A stretch of 64,000 nt of DNA, from assembly GCF_001484765.1 (NCBI RefSeq), contig NZ_KQ947380.1:233780-297779 (forward strand), read 5' to 3'. Source of the stretch: Entomohabitans teleogrylli. GTDB taxonomy: Bacteria > Pseudomonadota > Gammaproteobacteria > Enterobacterales > Enterobacteriaceae. Numbering within the stretch: the first letter of the stretch is position 1; each line of letters begins with the position of its first letter. Below the pieces are notes generated by a model that was not told where the DNA came from, did no database searches, and saw only the letters and a program-made list of their open reading frames with translations. Made by a program: the position numbers and the translations under genes. This document shows positions 22,832 to 32,616 of the stretch, in pieces.

Positions 22832-23064
22832 TCCGTCTCCTTCTTTGTAGTGATCGATCCCATTCTGGCGGGTAAACCAGAAAACCTGATTAATAGTTTA
22901 TGACAATTTTGATAACAACGTTTATTAATATGTGTTGAATATTGCAAAAAAATAGGGTTTGGCAGCCAAAAGGCCGCCAGCGCTGAATTTGCAGAGTTAT
23001 CCTGGAAAGCCAGTGGACGCAGAGGGGCTGGAGGGCCGGTCAGGACAGGGCCTGACCGGGAGAG

Positions 23065-24285
23065 TCAGGCTTTGTGCCGGTTATCCGGTAAAAAGATTGC
23101 CAGCATACCAATAAGCGGCAGGAAGGCGCATAATTTGTAGACCAGTTCGATGCTGGTGTGGTCGGCGAGCAGGCCGAGTACTGCCGCGCCGAGGCCGCCC
23201 ATCCCGAAGGCGAAGCCGAAAAATAGCCCGGAAACCATACCGATACGACCAGGCAGCAACTCCTGGGCGTAGACCAGAATCGCGGAAAATGCCGAGGCGA
23301 GAATAAAGCCGATAATCACCGTGAGAATGCCGGTCCACCACAGGCTAACCCAGGGTAAAAGCAGGGTAAATGGCGTTACGCCGAGTATTGAGCCCCATAT
23401 GACGTATTTTCTACCAATTTTGTCCCCCACCGGACCGCCGATCATCGTGCCAGCCGCCACGGCAAACAGGAAAGCGAACAGATGAAGCTGGGCATTCTGT
23501 ACCGATAATCCAAATTTCTGCATCAGATAAAAGGTGTAGTAGCTGCTGATACTGGCCATATAAAAATATTTAGAGAAGATCAGCATCAGCAACACGCTAA
23601 TTGCAAGCACCACTTTGCGGCGCGGCAGGGTTTGCACCACCGGCGCCGCTGGGCGGCTTTTTGCGATACGGTGCTGGGCGGCGTACCAGCGGCTGATCTG
23701 CATCAGCACAATGATCGCCAGCAGGGCGGCGAGCACGAACCACGCAACGTTGCCTTTACCGTAAGGCGCAATAATGATGGCGGCCAGCAGCGGCCCCAGA
23801 GAGCTGCCGAAGTTGCCGCCGACCTGGAAAATCGACTGCGCCAGACCGTGGCGCCCGCCGGACGCCATCCTTGCCACCCGCGAGGATTCCGGATGGAAGA
23901 CTGACGACCCGGTACCGACCAGCGCCGCGGCCAGCAGTACCGCCGGAAAGCTGCCCGCCATTGCCAGCAACACCAGTCCTGAAAGGGTGAAGCCCATGCC
24001 GACTGGCAGCGACCATGGCATCGGGTATTTATCGGTGTAGTAGCCCACCACTGGCTGCAGTAGTGATGAAGAGAGCTGAAACGTCAGGGTGATCATACCG
24101 ATTTGCACAAAGGTCAGAGAGAATTCGGACTGTAACAGGGGGTAGATCGCCAGAATCAGCGATTGGATCATGTCATTCAGCAGATGTGAGAGGCTGATAG
24201 CCCCGAGAATGCCGAAGGCGGTGCGACCTTTTGGCGGCGAAGAGGGCGAGCCAGAAAGCGTCTGGGTTTGTTCACTGATAGCCAT
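23065..24285 (-). CDS. fsr: Fsr, fosmidomycin-resistance major facilitator transporter
   Basis: From the ATG at 24285 the product has 406 residues, equal to E. coli Fsr; the in-frame start at 24351 is rejected because it would prepend a non-conserved leader. It has twelve predicted helices of the major facilitator superfamily, with the conserved AISLSHLLNDMIQSLILAIY start. In E. coli it exports fosmidomycin when overexpressed. It is divergent from ushA, and the 246-bp gap must carry both promoters. Confidence 0.95.
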   Translation of the reverse strand: MAISEQTQTLSGSPSSPPKGRTAFGILGAISLSHLLNDMIQSLILAIYPLLQSEFSLTFVQIGMITLTFQLSSSLLQPVVGYYTDKYPMPWSLPVGMGFTLSGLVLLAMAGSFPAVLLAAALVGTGSSVFHPESSRVARMASGGRHGLAQSIFQVGGNFGSSLGPLLAAIIIAPYGKGNVAWFVLAALLAIIVLMQISRWYAAQHRIAKSRPAAPVVQTLPRRKVVLAISVLLMLIFSKYFYMASISSYYTFYLMQKFGLSVQNAQLHLFAFLFAVAAGTMIGGPVGDKIGRKYVIWGSILGVTPFTLLLPWVSLWWTGILTVIIGFILASAFSAILVYAQELLPGRIGMVSGLFFGFAFGMGGLGAAVLGLLADHTSIELVYKLCAFLPLIGMLAIFLPDNRHKA

Positions 24286-24531
24286 AGTTACCTGAATTTT
24301 ATTTGCATTGCTCCGATCGCGCGGGGCGCAGGTCTCTACCGAAACAGGCAAAGCGGCGTGCGCGTCGAATGTTATTGTTGGATAACGCAGGGAATTATCC
24401 AGAAGAAAATGATCACTCTGGTAACATACCTGTCTATGGGTAATGAATAAAGTCCCATTTTTTAAAACATATTTGTCTACGCTTTCTGGTAACGGTAATT
24501 TGCCTGTGTATGTTTGATAGGGAGAGTTGTG

Positions 24532-26184
24532 ATGCCTTTTGCGGGGAAGAGAGTAGCGCTGGCGCTACTGGCGGTTCTGGGGCTGCTGAGCCATACGGCG
24601 GCGGCGTGGGAAAAAGATAAAACTTATAATATTACGATTTTGCATACCAACGATCACCACGGCCATTTCTGGCGCAACGATTATGGCGAATATGGCCTGG
24701 CGGCGCAGAAAACCCTGGTGGATAGTATTCGCCAGGAAGTGGCGGCCGAAGGCGGTAGCGTTCTGTTGCTCTCCGGCGGCGACATCAATACCGGCGTGCC
24801 GGAATCGGATTTGCAGGACGCGGAGCCGGATTTTCGCGGTATGAATCTTATCGGCTACGACGCTATGGCGGTAGGCAATCATGAATTCGATAACCCGTTG
24901 AGCGTCCTGCGCCAGCAGGAAAAACTGGCGAAATTCCCCTTCCTGTCGGCCAATATTTACCAGAAAAGTACCGGGGAGCGTCTGTTTAAACCCTGGGCGC
25001 TGTTTACTCCGCAGGGGATAAAAATCGCCGTTATCGGCCTGACCACCGATGATACCGTCCGCATCGGCAATCCGGAGTTTTTTACCGATATCGAATTCCG
25101 TAATCCGGCGCAAGAGGCCGGCCTGGTAATTCAGGAATTGCAGCAGACCGAAAAGCCGGACGTAATCATCGCCGCCACCCATATGGGTCATTACGACGAT
25201 GGCCGTCACGGCTCTAACGCGCCCGGCGATGTCGAAATGGCGCGTAGCCTGCCGCCGGGAGCATTAACGATGATCGTCGGCGGACACTCTCAGGATCCGC
25301 TGTGTATGGCTGCGGAAAATAAAAAACAGGCCGACTATGTCCCGGGCACCCCCTGCGCGCCGGATCGTCAGAACGGTATCTGGATCGTTCAGGCGCATGA
25401 ATGGGGTAAATATGTCGGGCGGGCGGATTTTGAGTTCCGCAATGGTGAAATGAAGCTGGCGCACTACCAGCTGATTCCGGTCAATCTGAAGAAAAAAATC
25501 ACCTGGGATAACGGTGAAACGGAGCGGGTGCTGTATACGCCGCAGATCCCGGAAAGTCCCCAGATGCTCTCCCTGTTGACGCCGTTCCAGAAAAAAGGCC
25601 AGGCGCAACTGAGCGTTAAGGTTGGCAGCGTGAACGGGCGTCTGGAAGGGGATCGCAATAAAGTGCGTTTCGTGCAGACCAATATGGGCCATCTGATCCT
25701 TAATGCCCAGATGGCGCGTACTAATGCGGATTTTGCCGTAATGAGCGGCGGCGGTATTCGTGACTCAATCGACGCCGGTAATATTACTTATAAAGATGTG
25801 CTTAAGGTGCAGCCGTTCGCCAATACGCTGGTGTATATCGATATGAACGGCCAGCAGGTGGTGGATTACCTGACAGAGGTGGCCCGGAAACAGCCCGATT
25901 CCGGCGCTTACCCGCAGTTCGCTAATGTCAGCTTTGTCGCCGCCGGCGGTAAACTCAGCGATCTGCGCATTAAAGGCGAGCCGGTCGATACCAGTAAAAC
26001 CTACCGCATGGCGACCCTGAACTTTAACGCCAGCGGCGGCGACGGTTATCCAAAGATCGATGAGCAACCCGGCTATGTGAATACCGGATTTATCGATGCT
26101 GAGGTACTGAAGCAGTATATTGAGCAGAACTCACCGCTGGACGCCGCGGCGCTGGAGCCAAAAGGCGAGGTGAGCTGGCAGTAA
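24532..26184 (+). CDS. ushA: UshA, periplasmic 5'-nucleotidase/UDP-sugar hydrolase
   Basis: From the ATG at 24532 (GGGAGAG upstream) the product has 550 residues, equal to E. coli UshA. A signal peptide ends near SHTAAAWEK. The metallophosphoesterase domain shows HTNDHHGHF and GNHEFD, and the C-terminal nucleotide-binding domain begins near residue 360. It degrades external nucleotides and UDP-sugars to provide nucleosides, phosphate and sugar. It is convergent with ybaK. Confidence 0.97.
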   Translation: MPFAGKRVALALLAVLGLLSHTAAAWEKDKTYNITILHTNDHHGHFWRNDYGEYGLAAQKTLVDSIRQEVAAEGGSVLLLSGGDINTGVPESDLQDAEPDFRGMNLIGYDAMAVGNHEFDNPLSVLRQQEKLAKFPFLSANIYQKSTGERLFKPWALFTPQGIKIAVIGLTTDDTVRIGNPEFFTDIEFRNPAQEAGLVIQELQQTEKPDVIIAATHMGHYDDGRHGSNAPGDVEMARSLPPGALTMIVGGHSQDPLCMAAENKKQADYVPGTPCAPDRQNGIWIVQAHEWGKYVGRADFEFRNGEMKLAHYQLIPVNLKKKITWDNGETERVLYTPQIPESPQMLSLLTPFQKKGQAQLSVKVGSVNGRLEGDRNKVRFVQTNMGHLILNAQMARTNADFAVMSGGGIRDSIDAGNITYKDVLKVQPFANTLVYIDMNGQQVVDYLTEVARKQPDSGAYPQFANVSFVAAGGKLSDLRIKGEPVDTSKTYRMATLNFNASGGDGYPKIDEQPGYVNTGFIDAEVLKQYIEQNSPLDAAALEPKGEVSWQ

Positions 26185-26197
26185 CGCACTGCGCCCG

Positions 26198-26677
26198 TCA
26201 ATCCTGACGGGCGATATCCGCAAAGCGCGCGTCGAGCAGCGCCGCCAGATCGCCGGGCGCTATCTCAATGTCGAGACCGCGTTTACCGCCGGAAATGTAA
26301 ATCGTGGCGAATGTATGCGCCGGGGCGTCAATCAGGGTCGGCAGGCGTTTTTTCTGCCCCAGCGGGCTGATGCCCCCGACCAGATAACCGGTCGAGCGCT
26401 GCGCCGCCTGCGGATCGGCCATGTCGACTTTGCGTACGCCGAGCGCTTTAGCGACTTTCTTGAGATCCAGTAGCCCGGATACCGGTGTGACCGCCACCGC
26501 CAGCTGCTTCATATCGCCATTGATCGCCACCAGCAGGGTCTTATAGACCTGACGGGCGTCCAGCCCCAGTTTGCGGACCACCTCATCGCCAAAATTGGTC
26601 TCTTTCGGATCGTGTTCGTAACTGTGCAGCGAGAAGGCAATTTTCTGTTTTTCGAGTAACTTAACGGCAGGTGTCAT
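26198..26677 (-). CDS. ybaK: YbaK, Cys-tRNA(Pro) deacylase
   Basis: The product has 159 residues, equal to E. coli YbaK. It hydrolyses Cys-tRNA(Pro) formed in error by prolyl-tRNA synthetase, acting in complex with the synthetase and the tRNA. The conserved lysine segment [12 protein letters not shown] and the [10 protein letters not shown] loop of the INS-editing superfamily are visible. Confidence 0.95.
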   Translation of the reverse strand: MTPAVKLLEKQKIAFSLHSYEHDPKETNFGDEVVRKLGLDARQVYKTLLVAINGDMKQLAVAVTPVSGLLDLKKVAKALGVRKVDMADPQAAQRSTGYLVGGISPLGQKKRLPTLIDAPAHTFATIYISGGKRGLDIEIAPGDLAALLDARFADIARQD

Positions 26678-26798
26678 GAAATATTTCCTGGCTGAATAAT
26701 AAAACGCACAAAATCATAACGCCGCCGGGGCTATAAAAAATAGTATGGGATTGCGCAAAATGATGGCGAAACGTCATTCGTTGAGCGACAATTTCCGG

Positions 26799-26876
26799 AT
26801 GGTCGCCTGGCGACCGGATAACGATAACAATGAAATTCCTCTTTGACGGGCCAATAGCGATATTGGCCGTTTTTTT
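26799..26876 (+). ncRNA. chiX: ChiX (MicM/SroB) small regulatory RNA
   Basis: Between ybaK and ybaP, where E. coli carries chiX, the plus strand contains the conserved ChiX core: ATGAAATTCCTCTTTGACGG (from 26830), then the terminator stem GGCCAAT/ATTGGCC (26849-26868) and a T-run to 26876. Family knowledge: this Hfq-binding RNA silences the chitoporin gene chiP by pairing through the CCTCTTTGACGG region. The 5' hairpin differs from E. coli (GGTCGCC/GGCGACC at 26801-26815), and the exact 5' end is estimated. Confidence 0.9.
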
Positions 26877-27669
26877 ATCTGCGCAGCAGCGTTGGCAGAT
26901 TGCCTTCGCCGTACAGATGCAGCGCCCCGACGGCCACCACATAACGCCCGGCGGGCAGATTCCCGAGAAAAGTTTGCCATTGCTGGTTACGCTGGCGCAT
27001 TAACACATCAAACAAGGTATCGCCGAACGTGTTGGGCAAGGTCACCGGTCCTGACTGCGGCGGCGTATCCAGCCACCAGCCAATCATCATTTGCAGCAGA
27101 CGGGCGTTGGTGTGCCAGTGGGTGAGCGTATCGTCGAGCAGGCATTGCCCGCCATCCGGCAGTTCCCGGAGAATGGCTATCTGGCTTTCCGCCCCCTCCA
27201 GCTCAATCACCGGTATGCCCGCCTGGTGGGCGGCATTCAGCAACTGGTAATCGATACCGTAGTCAGCCTGTAATCCCAGTTGGCTGGCCTGGTGGGCCTG
27301 CAAAACCAGCGCCACCTGCCAGGCGGGCAGGCGATCGATGGCGGACAGCGGCAGGGCGAGTTCGCCGGCGAGGATTTCTATCTGCTGCCATTGGGCGGGG
27401 CTGACGCGTTGCTGTAAAGGCGGCGCTTCCGGGATGTCGCCAAAGGGCGAACCGCCGCGGCTGATGTCCGCTTCGACAATCAGTGCGCTGGCGCCGCGCA
27501 ATTTTTGCTGGAGCGCCGCCGGTAGCGGGGCCATATCCGGGGTCCCCATATGAATACTACCCACCAGGTGCAGCCGCTGTTTACCGGCCAGCGCGATATC
27601 CATCGCAGGCCAGGAATAATGGCTGGTCAGGCGGGTGATAAGTGAGGTAAGACGGCGCAGCAAACCCAT
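26875..27669 (-). CDS. ybaP: YbaP, TraB/GumN-family protein
   Basis: From the ATG at 27669 the product has 264 residues, equal to E. coli YbaP; the start at 27723 would add 18 non-conserved residues. It belongs to the TraB/PrgY/GumN superfamily, with HLVGSIHMGTPDM near residue 35 and the C-terminal GRYVVAVGALHLYGEGNLP, the two conserved GxxH motifs suggested to form a metal-dependent protease-like site. Its function is unknown. Its stop touches the ChiX terminator. Confidence 0.9.
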   Translation of the reverse strand: MGLLRRLTSLITRLTSHYSWPAMDIALAGKQRLHLVGSIHMGTPDMAPLPAALQQKLRGASALIVEADISRGGSPFGDIPEAPPLQQRVSPAQWQQIEILAGELALPLSAIDRLPAWQVALVLQAHQASQLGLQADYGIDYQLLNAAHQAGIPVIELEGAESQIAILRELPDGGQCLLDDTLTHWHTNARLLQMMIGWWLDTPPQSGPVTLPNTFGDTLFDVLMRQRNQQWQTFLGNLPAGRYVVAVGALHLYGEGNLPTLLRR

Positions 27670-27779
27670 GACATACTCCCTGGCTGAAAGTCGCATGCTA
27701 ACGCGTGGCGGCGGGCGGCGCAAATAGCGGCGAGTGCGCAGACGCGGGCAGCGCTGGCTGCTCCGCGTCCCGGGCGCGG

Positions 27780-30287
27780 TCAGTCGTGCGGTTTAAAGCG
27801 CAACAGACGGTTAGCGTTGCTCACTACGGTGATGGAAGAGAGCGCCATCGCCGCGCCGGCAACGACCGGGTTGAGCAGGGTGCCGGTCAACGGCCACAGG
27901 ATACCCGCGGCGATCGGAATGCCCAGCGTGTTGTAAATAAACGCCCCCATCAGGTTTTGCTTCATATTGCGCAGGGTCGCCCGGGAAATCGCCAGCGCAT
28001 CGGCGACCCCCAGCAGGCTGTGGCGCATCAGGGTAATGGCGGCGGTCTCAATCGCCACATCGCTGCCGCCGCCCATGGCAATCCCGACCTCAGCCTGAGC
28101 CAGCGCCGGCGCGTCGTTGATCCCGTCGCCGACCATCGCGACCTGGTGACCGGCGGCCTGAAGCGCTTTAATCGCCTGCGCTTTGCCATCCGGCAGGACG
28201 CCGGCGATCACCTCATCAATACCCGCTTCCCGGGCGATGGCGCCAGCGGTGGTGGCGTTATCCCCGGTAAGCATGACCAGCCGGTAACCGGCGCGGTGCA
28301 GACGCTGCAGCGCCGCAACGCTGTCGGCGCGCAGCGGATCGCGGATAGCAAACAGCGCGGCCAGTTTTCCGTCCACCGCCAGTAGCACCGGCGTAGCGCC
28401 GCGGCTGGCCTGCTGTTCAATGGCCTCATCCAGCGTAACGGTGTCTATCTGGTGCTGGCGCATCAATGCGAGGTTTCCCAACAACAGGGTATGGCCTTCG
28501 GCATTACCGCTGACCCCGAGGCCGCGCAGAGTACGGAATCCGTCCACGGCGGGCAGCGATGCGGTGTCGGCTTTTTCCAGTACCGCGCGCGCCAGCGGAT
28601 GGCTGGAACCCTGTTCCAGCGCCGCCGCCAGGCGGATAGCCTGCGCGTCATTGAAACCTGCGCTGGTGTGTAGCGCCACGACCTGCGGTTTTCCTTCGGT
28701 CAGGGTACCTGTTTTATCAAATACCACCGTGTCGAGGGTGCTGGCGCGCTGCAGGGCATCGGCGTCGCGTACCAGAACGCCGAATTCGGCGGCGCGTCCA
28801 ACGCCGGAGATGATCGACATCGGGGTCGCCAGCCCCAGTGCGCAGGGGCAGGCGATGATCAGTACCGTGGTGGCGATCACCATGGTGTAAACGATTTGCG
28901 GGGCCGGGCCGAAGAAGTACCAGATAGCGGCGCTGAGTAGCGCGATGGCGACGACCACCGGGACAAACACCGCGGAGATTTTATCCGCCAGTTGGCCGAT
29001 TTCCGGTTTACTGCTCTGGGCCTGGCGTACCATGCGGATAATCCGCGACAGGGTGGTATGGCTGCCGACGGCCCGGGCGCGGAACAGCACGCTGCCGTCC
29101 TGCACCACGGTTCCGGCGTGAATCGTCTCGCCGGGGGTTTTCTGCTGCGGCACCGGTTCGCCGGTCAGCATCGCTTCATCAAACCAGGCTTCCCCCTGTG
29201 TGATGTCGCCATCAACCGGAACCCGATCGCCGGTGGTCAGGCGCAGGGTCATGCCCGGCTGGACCTCCGCCAGCGGCACGGTTTTTTCCCCGGCGTCGGT
29301 GACTACCCGGGCTGTGGGCGGCGTTAAATCCAGCAGACGCTCCAGCGCTTTTGAGGAGCGCTGCCGGGCACGCTGTTCCAGCATATGGCCGAGGTTAATC
29401 AGACCGATGATCATGGCGCTGGCTTCATAGTAGAGGTGACGCGCCTCCATCGGAAAGAATTGCGGCCACAGGTTGACGCTCATGGAGTACAGCCAGGCGG
29501 CGCCGGTACCGAGAGCCACCAGGGTATCCATGGTGGCGGTGTGGTTGAGCAGGCTTTTCCAGGCGCTGCGATAGAAATGGCCGCCGGCAATGATCATCAC
29601 CGCCAGAGTTAGCAGGCCGATGACCAGCCAGAAGCTGCGGTTCGCGTCGGTGACCATCATATTGTCGCCGATCATGCCCCAGATCATCACCGGGATCCCG
29701 ACGGCAAGGGCGAAAGTAGCCTGCCAGCGAAAGCGTTTGACCGCCGCCTGGGCGGTTTCCTGCTGGCGCTCGCGGCGTCTGGCGTCGTCTTCAATGGCTT
29801 CCGCACCGTATCCGGCGCTTTCCACTGCTTTCACTAATTCGTTGGCGGAGGCAGTGCCCATGACCAGGGCACTGCGCTCCGCGAGGTTTACCCGCGCCTG
29901 GCTGACGCCGGGCACATTCTGCAGCGCATTTTGTACCCGGGTGACGCAACTGGCGCAGCTCATACCGTTGATGAGCAACTGTTGGCTGTCATCGTTATCG
30001 ACGTGATGAACTGCCGGAAGCGCTTGCGGGACCGCTGTCAGTGCTTCCGACGGGATTGATGACTCTGTCAGCGGTTTAGCCTTTGGGTGGCTTAACTCAG
30101 CGCCATACCCGGCTTGTTTGATGGTGTCGATCAGAGCCTGCGCTGAAGCGCTGCCGGTGATGTGCGCGCTGGTCAGCGTCACTTCCGCCTGTTCCACGTC
30201 CGGGCGCTGTTCCAGGCTCTCCTTGACCCGCTTTACGCAGTGGCCGCAGGACAGGCCGTCAAGGGTGAGATCAATGGTGTCTGACAT
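27780..30287 (-). CDS. copA: CopA, copper(I)-exporting P-type ATPase
   Basis: The product has 835 residues (E. coli 834). Two N-terminal heavy-metal-binding domains carry GLSCGHC (C14, C17) and GMSCASC. The transmembrane copper site CPC lies in IACPCALG, the phosphorylated aspartate in [11 protein letters not shown], and the hinge in GDGINDAP. It pumps Cu(I) from cytoplasm to periplasm. A CueR-type promoter precedes it, and cueR lies about 5 kb away. A frameshift site near codon 69 predicts a short CopA(Z) chaperone. Confidence 0.98.
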   Translation of the reverse strand: MSDTIDLTLDGLSCGHCVKRVKESLEQRPDVEQAEVTLTSAHITGSASAQALIDTIKQAGYGAELSHPKAKPLTESSIPSEALTAVPQALPAVHHVDNDDSQQLLINGMSCASCVTRVQNALQNVPGVSQARVNLAERSALVMGTASANELVKAVESAGYGAEAIEDDARRRERQQETAQAAVKRFRWQATFALAVGIPVMIWGMIGDNMMVTDANRSFWLVIGLLTLAVMIIAGGHFYRSAWKSLLNHTATMDTLVALGTGAAWLYSMSVNLWPQFFPMEARHLYYEASAMIIGLINLGHMLEQRARQRSSKALERLLDLTPPTARVVTDAGEKTVPLAEVQPGMTLRLTTGDRVPVDGDITQGEAWFDEAMLTGEPVPQQKTPGETIHAGTVVQDGSVLFRARAVGSHTTLSRIIRMVRQAQSSKPEIGQLADKISAVFVPVVVAIALLSAAIWYFFGPAPQIVYTMVIATTVLIIACPCALGLATPMSIISGVGRAAEFGVLVRDADALQRASTLDTVVFDKTGTLTEGKPQVVALHTSAGFNDAQAIRLAAALEQGSSHPLARAVLEKADTASLPAVDGFRTLRGLGVSGNAEGHTLLLGNLALMRQHQIDTVTLDEAIEQQASRGATPVLLAVDGKLAALFAIRDPLRADSVAALQRLHRAGYRLVMLTGDNATTAGAIAREAGIDEVIAGVLPDGKAQAIKALQAAGHQVAMVGDGINDAPALAQAEVGIAMGGGSDVAIETAAITLMRHSLLGVADALAISRATLRNMKQNLMGAFIYNTLGIPIAAGILWPLTGTLLNPVVAGAAMALSSITVVSNANRLLRFKPHD
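30076..30087 (-). promoter_or_regulatory. Programmed -1 frameshift site for the copper chaperone CopA(Z)
   Basis: Reading on the minus strand, codons CAC CCA AAG contain the slippery heptamer C CCA AAG at 30087-30081. In the -1 frame one Gly codon (GGC) is followed by TAA at 30078-30076. The product would be 70 residues, the first metal-binding domain alone. This corresponds to the frameshift described for E. coli copA. The downstream pseudoknot was not traced. Confidence 0.85.
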
Positions 30288-30343
30288 AAGAGACTCCTGT
30301 AGAGAATGCCGTTATCAGGTGAACGGTTGTTCACTGATGAAGA

Positions 30344-30374
30344 AGGTTAAACCTTCCAGCAAGGGGAAGGTCAA
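30344..30374 (-). promoter_or_regulatory. CueR-dependent copA promoter
   Basis: On the minus strand, TTGACC (-35, 30374-30369) and TAACCT (-10, 30349-30344) are separated by 19 bp, the long spacer typical of MerR-family promoters. The spacer is filled by the inverted repeat ACCTTCC-N7-GGAAGGT (30351-30371), the CueR-binding motif. Copper-loaded CueR is expected to activate copA from here. Confidence 0.9.
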
Positions 30375-30473
30375 GTATTGTGTGGCGAAGGGGGGAAATT
30401 GCTGGTTCCGGGATTGGGAATACGGCGGATGGGATGCAGGCTGAGCCAGCCTGTGGGGCTGACTCAGCCTATT

Positions 30474-30603
30474 GACAAATAAGGAAAAACCTGGGGGTTT
30501 TCCTTGTTTGTGGTTATCAGCCGAAAATCAATACATTGATTTTCTTAGTTTTTATGCTGGTGATATCTGCATGTCCGACAATGAAATGACGTTTGTCATC
30601 CCT
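30474..30603. repeat. Intergenic double-hairpin repeat, copy C
   Basis: The copy reads GACAAATAAGGAAAAA, its partner TTTTCCTTGTTTGTGG, the invariant GGTTATCAGCCGAAAATCAA, the second palindrome around TACA and then a tail CGACAATGAAATGACGTTTG that also matches copy A. The two pairing arms of the first hairpin differ from copy A on both sides together (AAATAAGG with CCTTGTTT against AAAGGAGG with CCTCCTTT), which suggests the structure is maintained. Confidence 0.85.
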
Positions 30604-30629
30604 CTCGGCCAGCCAGCGGGAAAGCGACG

Positions 30630-31805
30630 TCAGCCGTGGAGTTTGTCCAGCCCCTGGCGCAGATCGCGTTTGAGATCGTCAATATCCTCGAGACCAATCT
30701 GCAACCGGATAGTCAGCCCGCCGGGATTCCAGGTGGTGGCGGTACGATAAGTGCTACAGTCAAAGGGAATGATCAGACTTTCAAAACCGCCCCATGAATA
30801 GCCCATGCCGAAGATCTCCAGACTGTCGAGCATGGCGGCCAGCGAGGTTTGGTGGTGCCCCGGTTTCAGTACCACGGAAAACAACCCAGTGGAACCGGTG
30901 AAATCGCGCTTCCAGATTTCGTGGCCCGGGCATTCCGGGAACGCCGGATGGAGAATCTTTGCGACCTCCGGCTGCCGGGTAAGCCAGTTAGCCATCTCCA
31001 GACCGCGTTTTTCCGCTTCTTTGAGGCGGATATGCAGGGTGCGTAGCCCACGCAGCGCCAGGAAGCAGTCTTCGGCGCCGGGCAACATGGCCATACAGTC
31101 GTAGGTTTGTCGCAACGCCGGCCAGGTTTCGGCATTGGCGCTGATTAGCCCCATCAACAGATCCGAATGGCCGCTCAGGTATTTGGTGCCGGCCTCTACG
31201 GACAAATCGCAACCGTGATCGTGGGCGCGGAAAAACAGCGGCGTGGCCCAGGTGTTGTCGATAATGGTTTTAATACCGCGCGCTCTGGCTATACGGGTAA
31301 TCGCCGGCACGTCCTGAATTTCAAAACTCTGGGAACCCGGGGATTCAAGGAAAATGGTCGACGTGTTTTCCCGCAATAGCCCGCTGATACCTTCGCCGAG
31401 GAGCGGATCGTAATAGCTCACTTCAACGCCGAATTTATTGAGAAACACTGCGCAAAACTCGCGCGTCGGGCGGTAGACGCTGTCGGGCATCAACAGATGA
31501 TCGCCGCTTTTTAATGTGGTCATCAGTGCCAGAGCGATAGCCCCTAATCCGGAAGGCGACATGACGGTACCGGCGGCGCCGGATAATTCGCTCCAGGCGC
31601 TTTCCAGGCTGTGGATCGTTGGCGTGCCGAGGGTGCCGTAAATAAACCGCGCGTCGTTATTTTTCAGGCTTTCTACCGAATTAAATACCACTGTCGATCC
31701 CCGGTAAACCGGCATATTCACGAATCCACACTGTTCGTCGACGTTGCGCCCTAACTGAGTGATTTTTGTATCAACATGAAACTTTTTATTTTCAGGGTTA
31801 CTCAT
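30630..31805 (-). CDS. MetC-like PLP-dependent cystathionine/cysteine lyase
   Basis: The product has 391 residues and belongs to the Cys/Met-metabolism PLP enzyme family. Its closest recalled relative is E. coli MetC (395 residues): shared segments are FLESPGS, IIDNTWA, WKRDFTGS-GLFS and YSWGG-ESLI. The PLP lysine lies in SVEAGTKYLSGHSD. It is similar to, but clearly diverged from, MetC, so it is better seen as a paralogue that may degrade cystathionine, cysteine or a related amino acid. It follows a permease remnant on the same strand with a 46-bp gap, which suggests a former uptake-and-lyase operon. The gene itself looks intact. Confidence 0.85.
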   Translation of the reverse strand: MSNPENKKFHVDTKITQLGRNVDEQCGFVNMPVYRGSTVVFNSVESLKNNDARFIYGTLGTPTIHSLESAWSELSGAAGTVMSPSGLGAIALALMTTLKSGDHLLMPDSVYRPTREFCAVFLNKFGVEVSYYDPLLGEGISGLLRENTSTIFLESPGSQSFEIQDVPAITRIARARGIKTIIDNTWATPLFFRAHDHGCDLSVEAGTKYLSGHSDLLMGLISANAETWPALRQTYDCMAMLPGAEDCFLALRGLRTLHIRLKEAEKRGLEMANWLTRQPEVAKILHPAFPECPGHEIWKRDFTGSTGLFSVVLKPGHHQTSLAAMLDSLEIFGMGYSWGGFESLIIPFDCSTYRTATTWNPGGLTIRLQIGLEDIDDLKRDLRQGLDKLHG

Positions 31806-31851
31806 ACCATTTCCTTACTGCTGGTTAATACCGTGAGAATTGATCTGCCCG

Positions 31852-32403
31852 CTATTCAAGGAATTTTAAGAAAGGCGACATAAACAACAGGATGCCGTAG
31901 AACACAACATAGTAATTAGACACTGACCTCGGGTTAGACAGTGATGGAACCTTAAATACCAGATAGCACGGTATCAGGCAGGCCACCAGCCCAAAAATCG
32001 GCCCGGCAAGTTGCATTAACAGCATGATGGAGAAATCCAGTGACACCCAGCCCCACAGAAACAGGATAATCACCACGCTGACGGTGGATGTATTCAGTTT
32101 TTCCTCAGGGATAATGCGCTTAATAATATTGAAGACAATGCCCTGAACCGACTCTTTAAAACCGAGATAGATACCAAAGAAGGCTGTCATAATCGCGAAG
32201 ATGTTCAGCAAAATCGACATAATATTCACCATGCTGCCGGGAATAACCTGTTGAGTCAGGGATTTTAGATATAAATTCTGCAAATAATGGATGGCCGGAT
32301 AGCTTAATGAAATGGAGACAATAAATACCCGGAGGCGCCAGGCGTTACGTTTGGCGTGAAATGTCAGAGCGCCGGGCGGATCCCATTGATCCACCGTTCT
32401 CAA
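31852..32403 (-). pseudogene. C-terminal remnant of a HAAAP-family amino-acid permease
   Basis: About 165 residues with four hydrophobic segments resemble the C-terminal part of serine/threonine-type transporters (SdaC, TdcC, DlsT), which are normally about 430 residues; GPIFGLVACLIPCYLVFKVPSL is typical. The frame can be extended only to a TTG at 32403 and no N-terminal half exists upstream, where the sequence leads straight into the artJ-like promoter region. I infer a 5' deletion. The remaining frame has no internal stop, so the loss may be recent. Confidence 0.75.
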
Positions 32404-32616
32404 TCCTCGCCCGGGAGCCTACTGAACCGGCGCTGGCTCGGGTATGATTTAACCTCCGGAGCGGTGAATATCTCTGATTCCGCGTCTGGCGGATTGGGGC
32501 GGCGATCCGGACGTGTAATAATCCATGGCAACAACCACTTCGGGCCAGGGCTCAGGCGCGGACAGCGGCGTCAGGCAGGCACCGATTGCATAAATAACAC
32601 AACAGGGAGCATCAAT

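Noticed and set aside
32586..32600. Possible ArgR box before the artJ-like gene
   Set aside because: Only one half-site-like match (TGCATAAAT) is visible; the second half does not fit the ARG box, so arginine control is not claimed.
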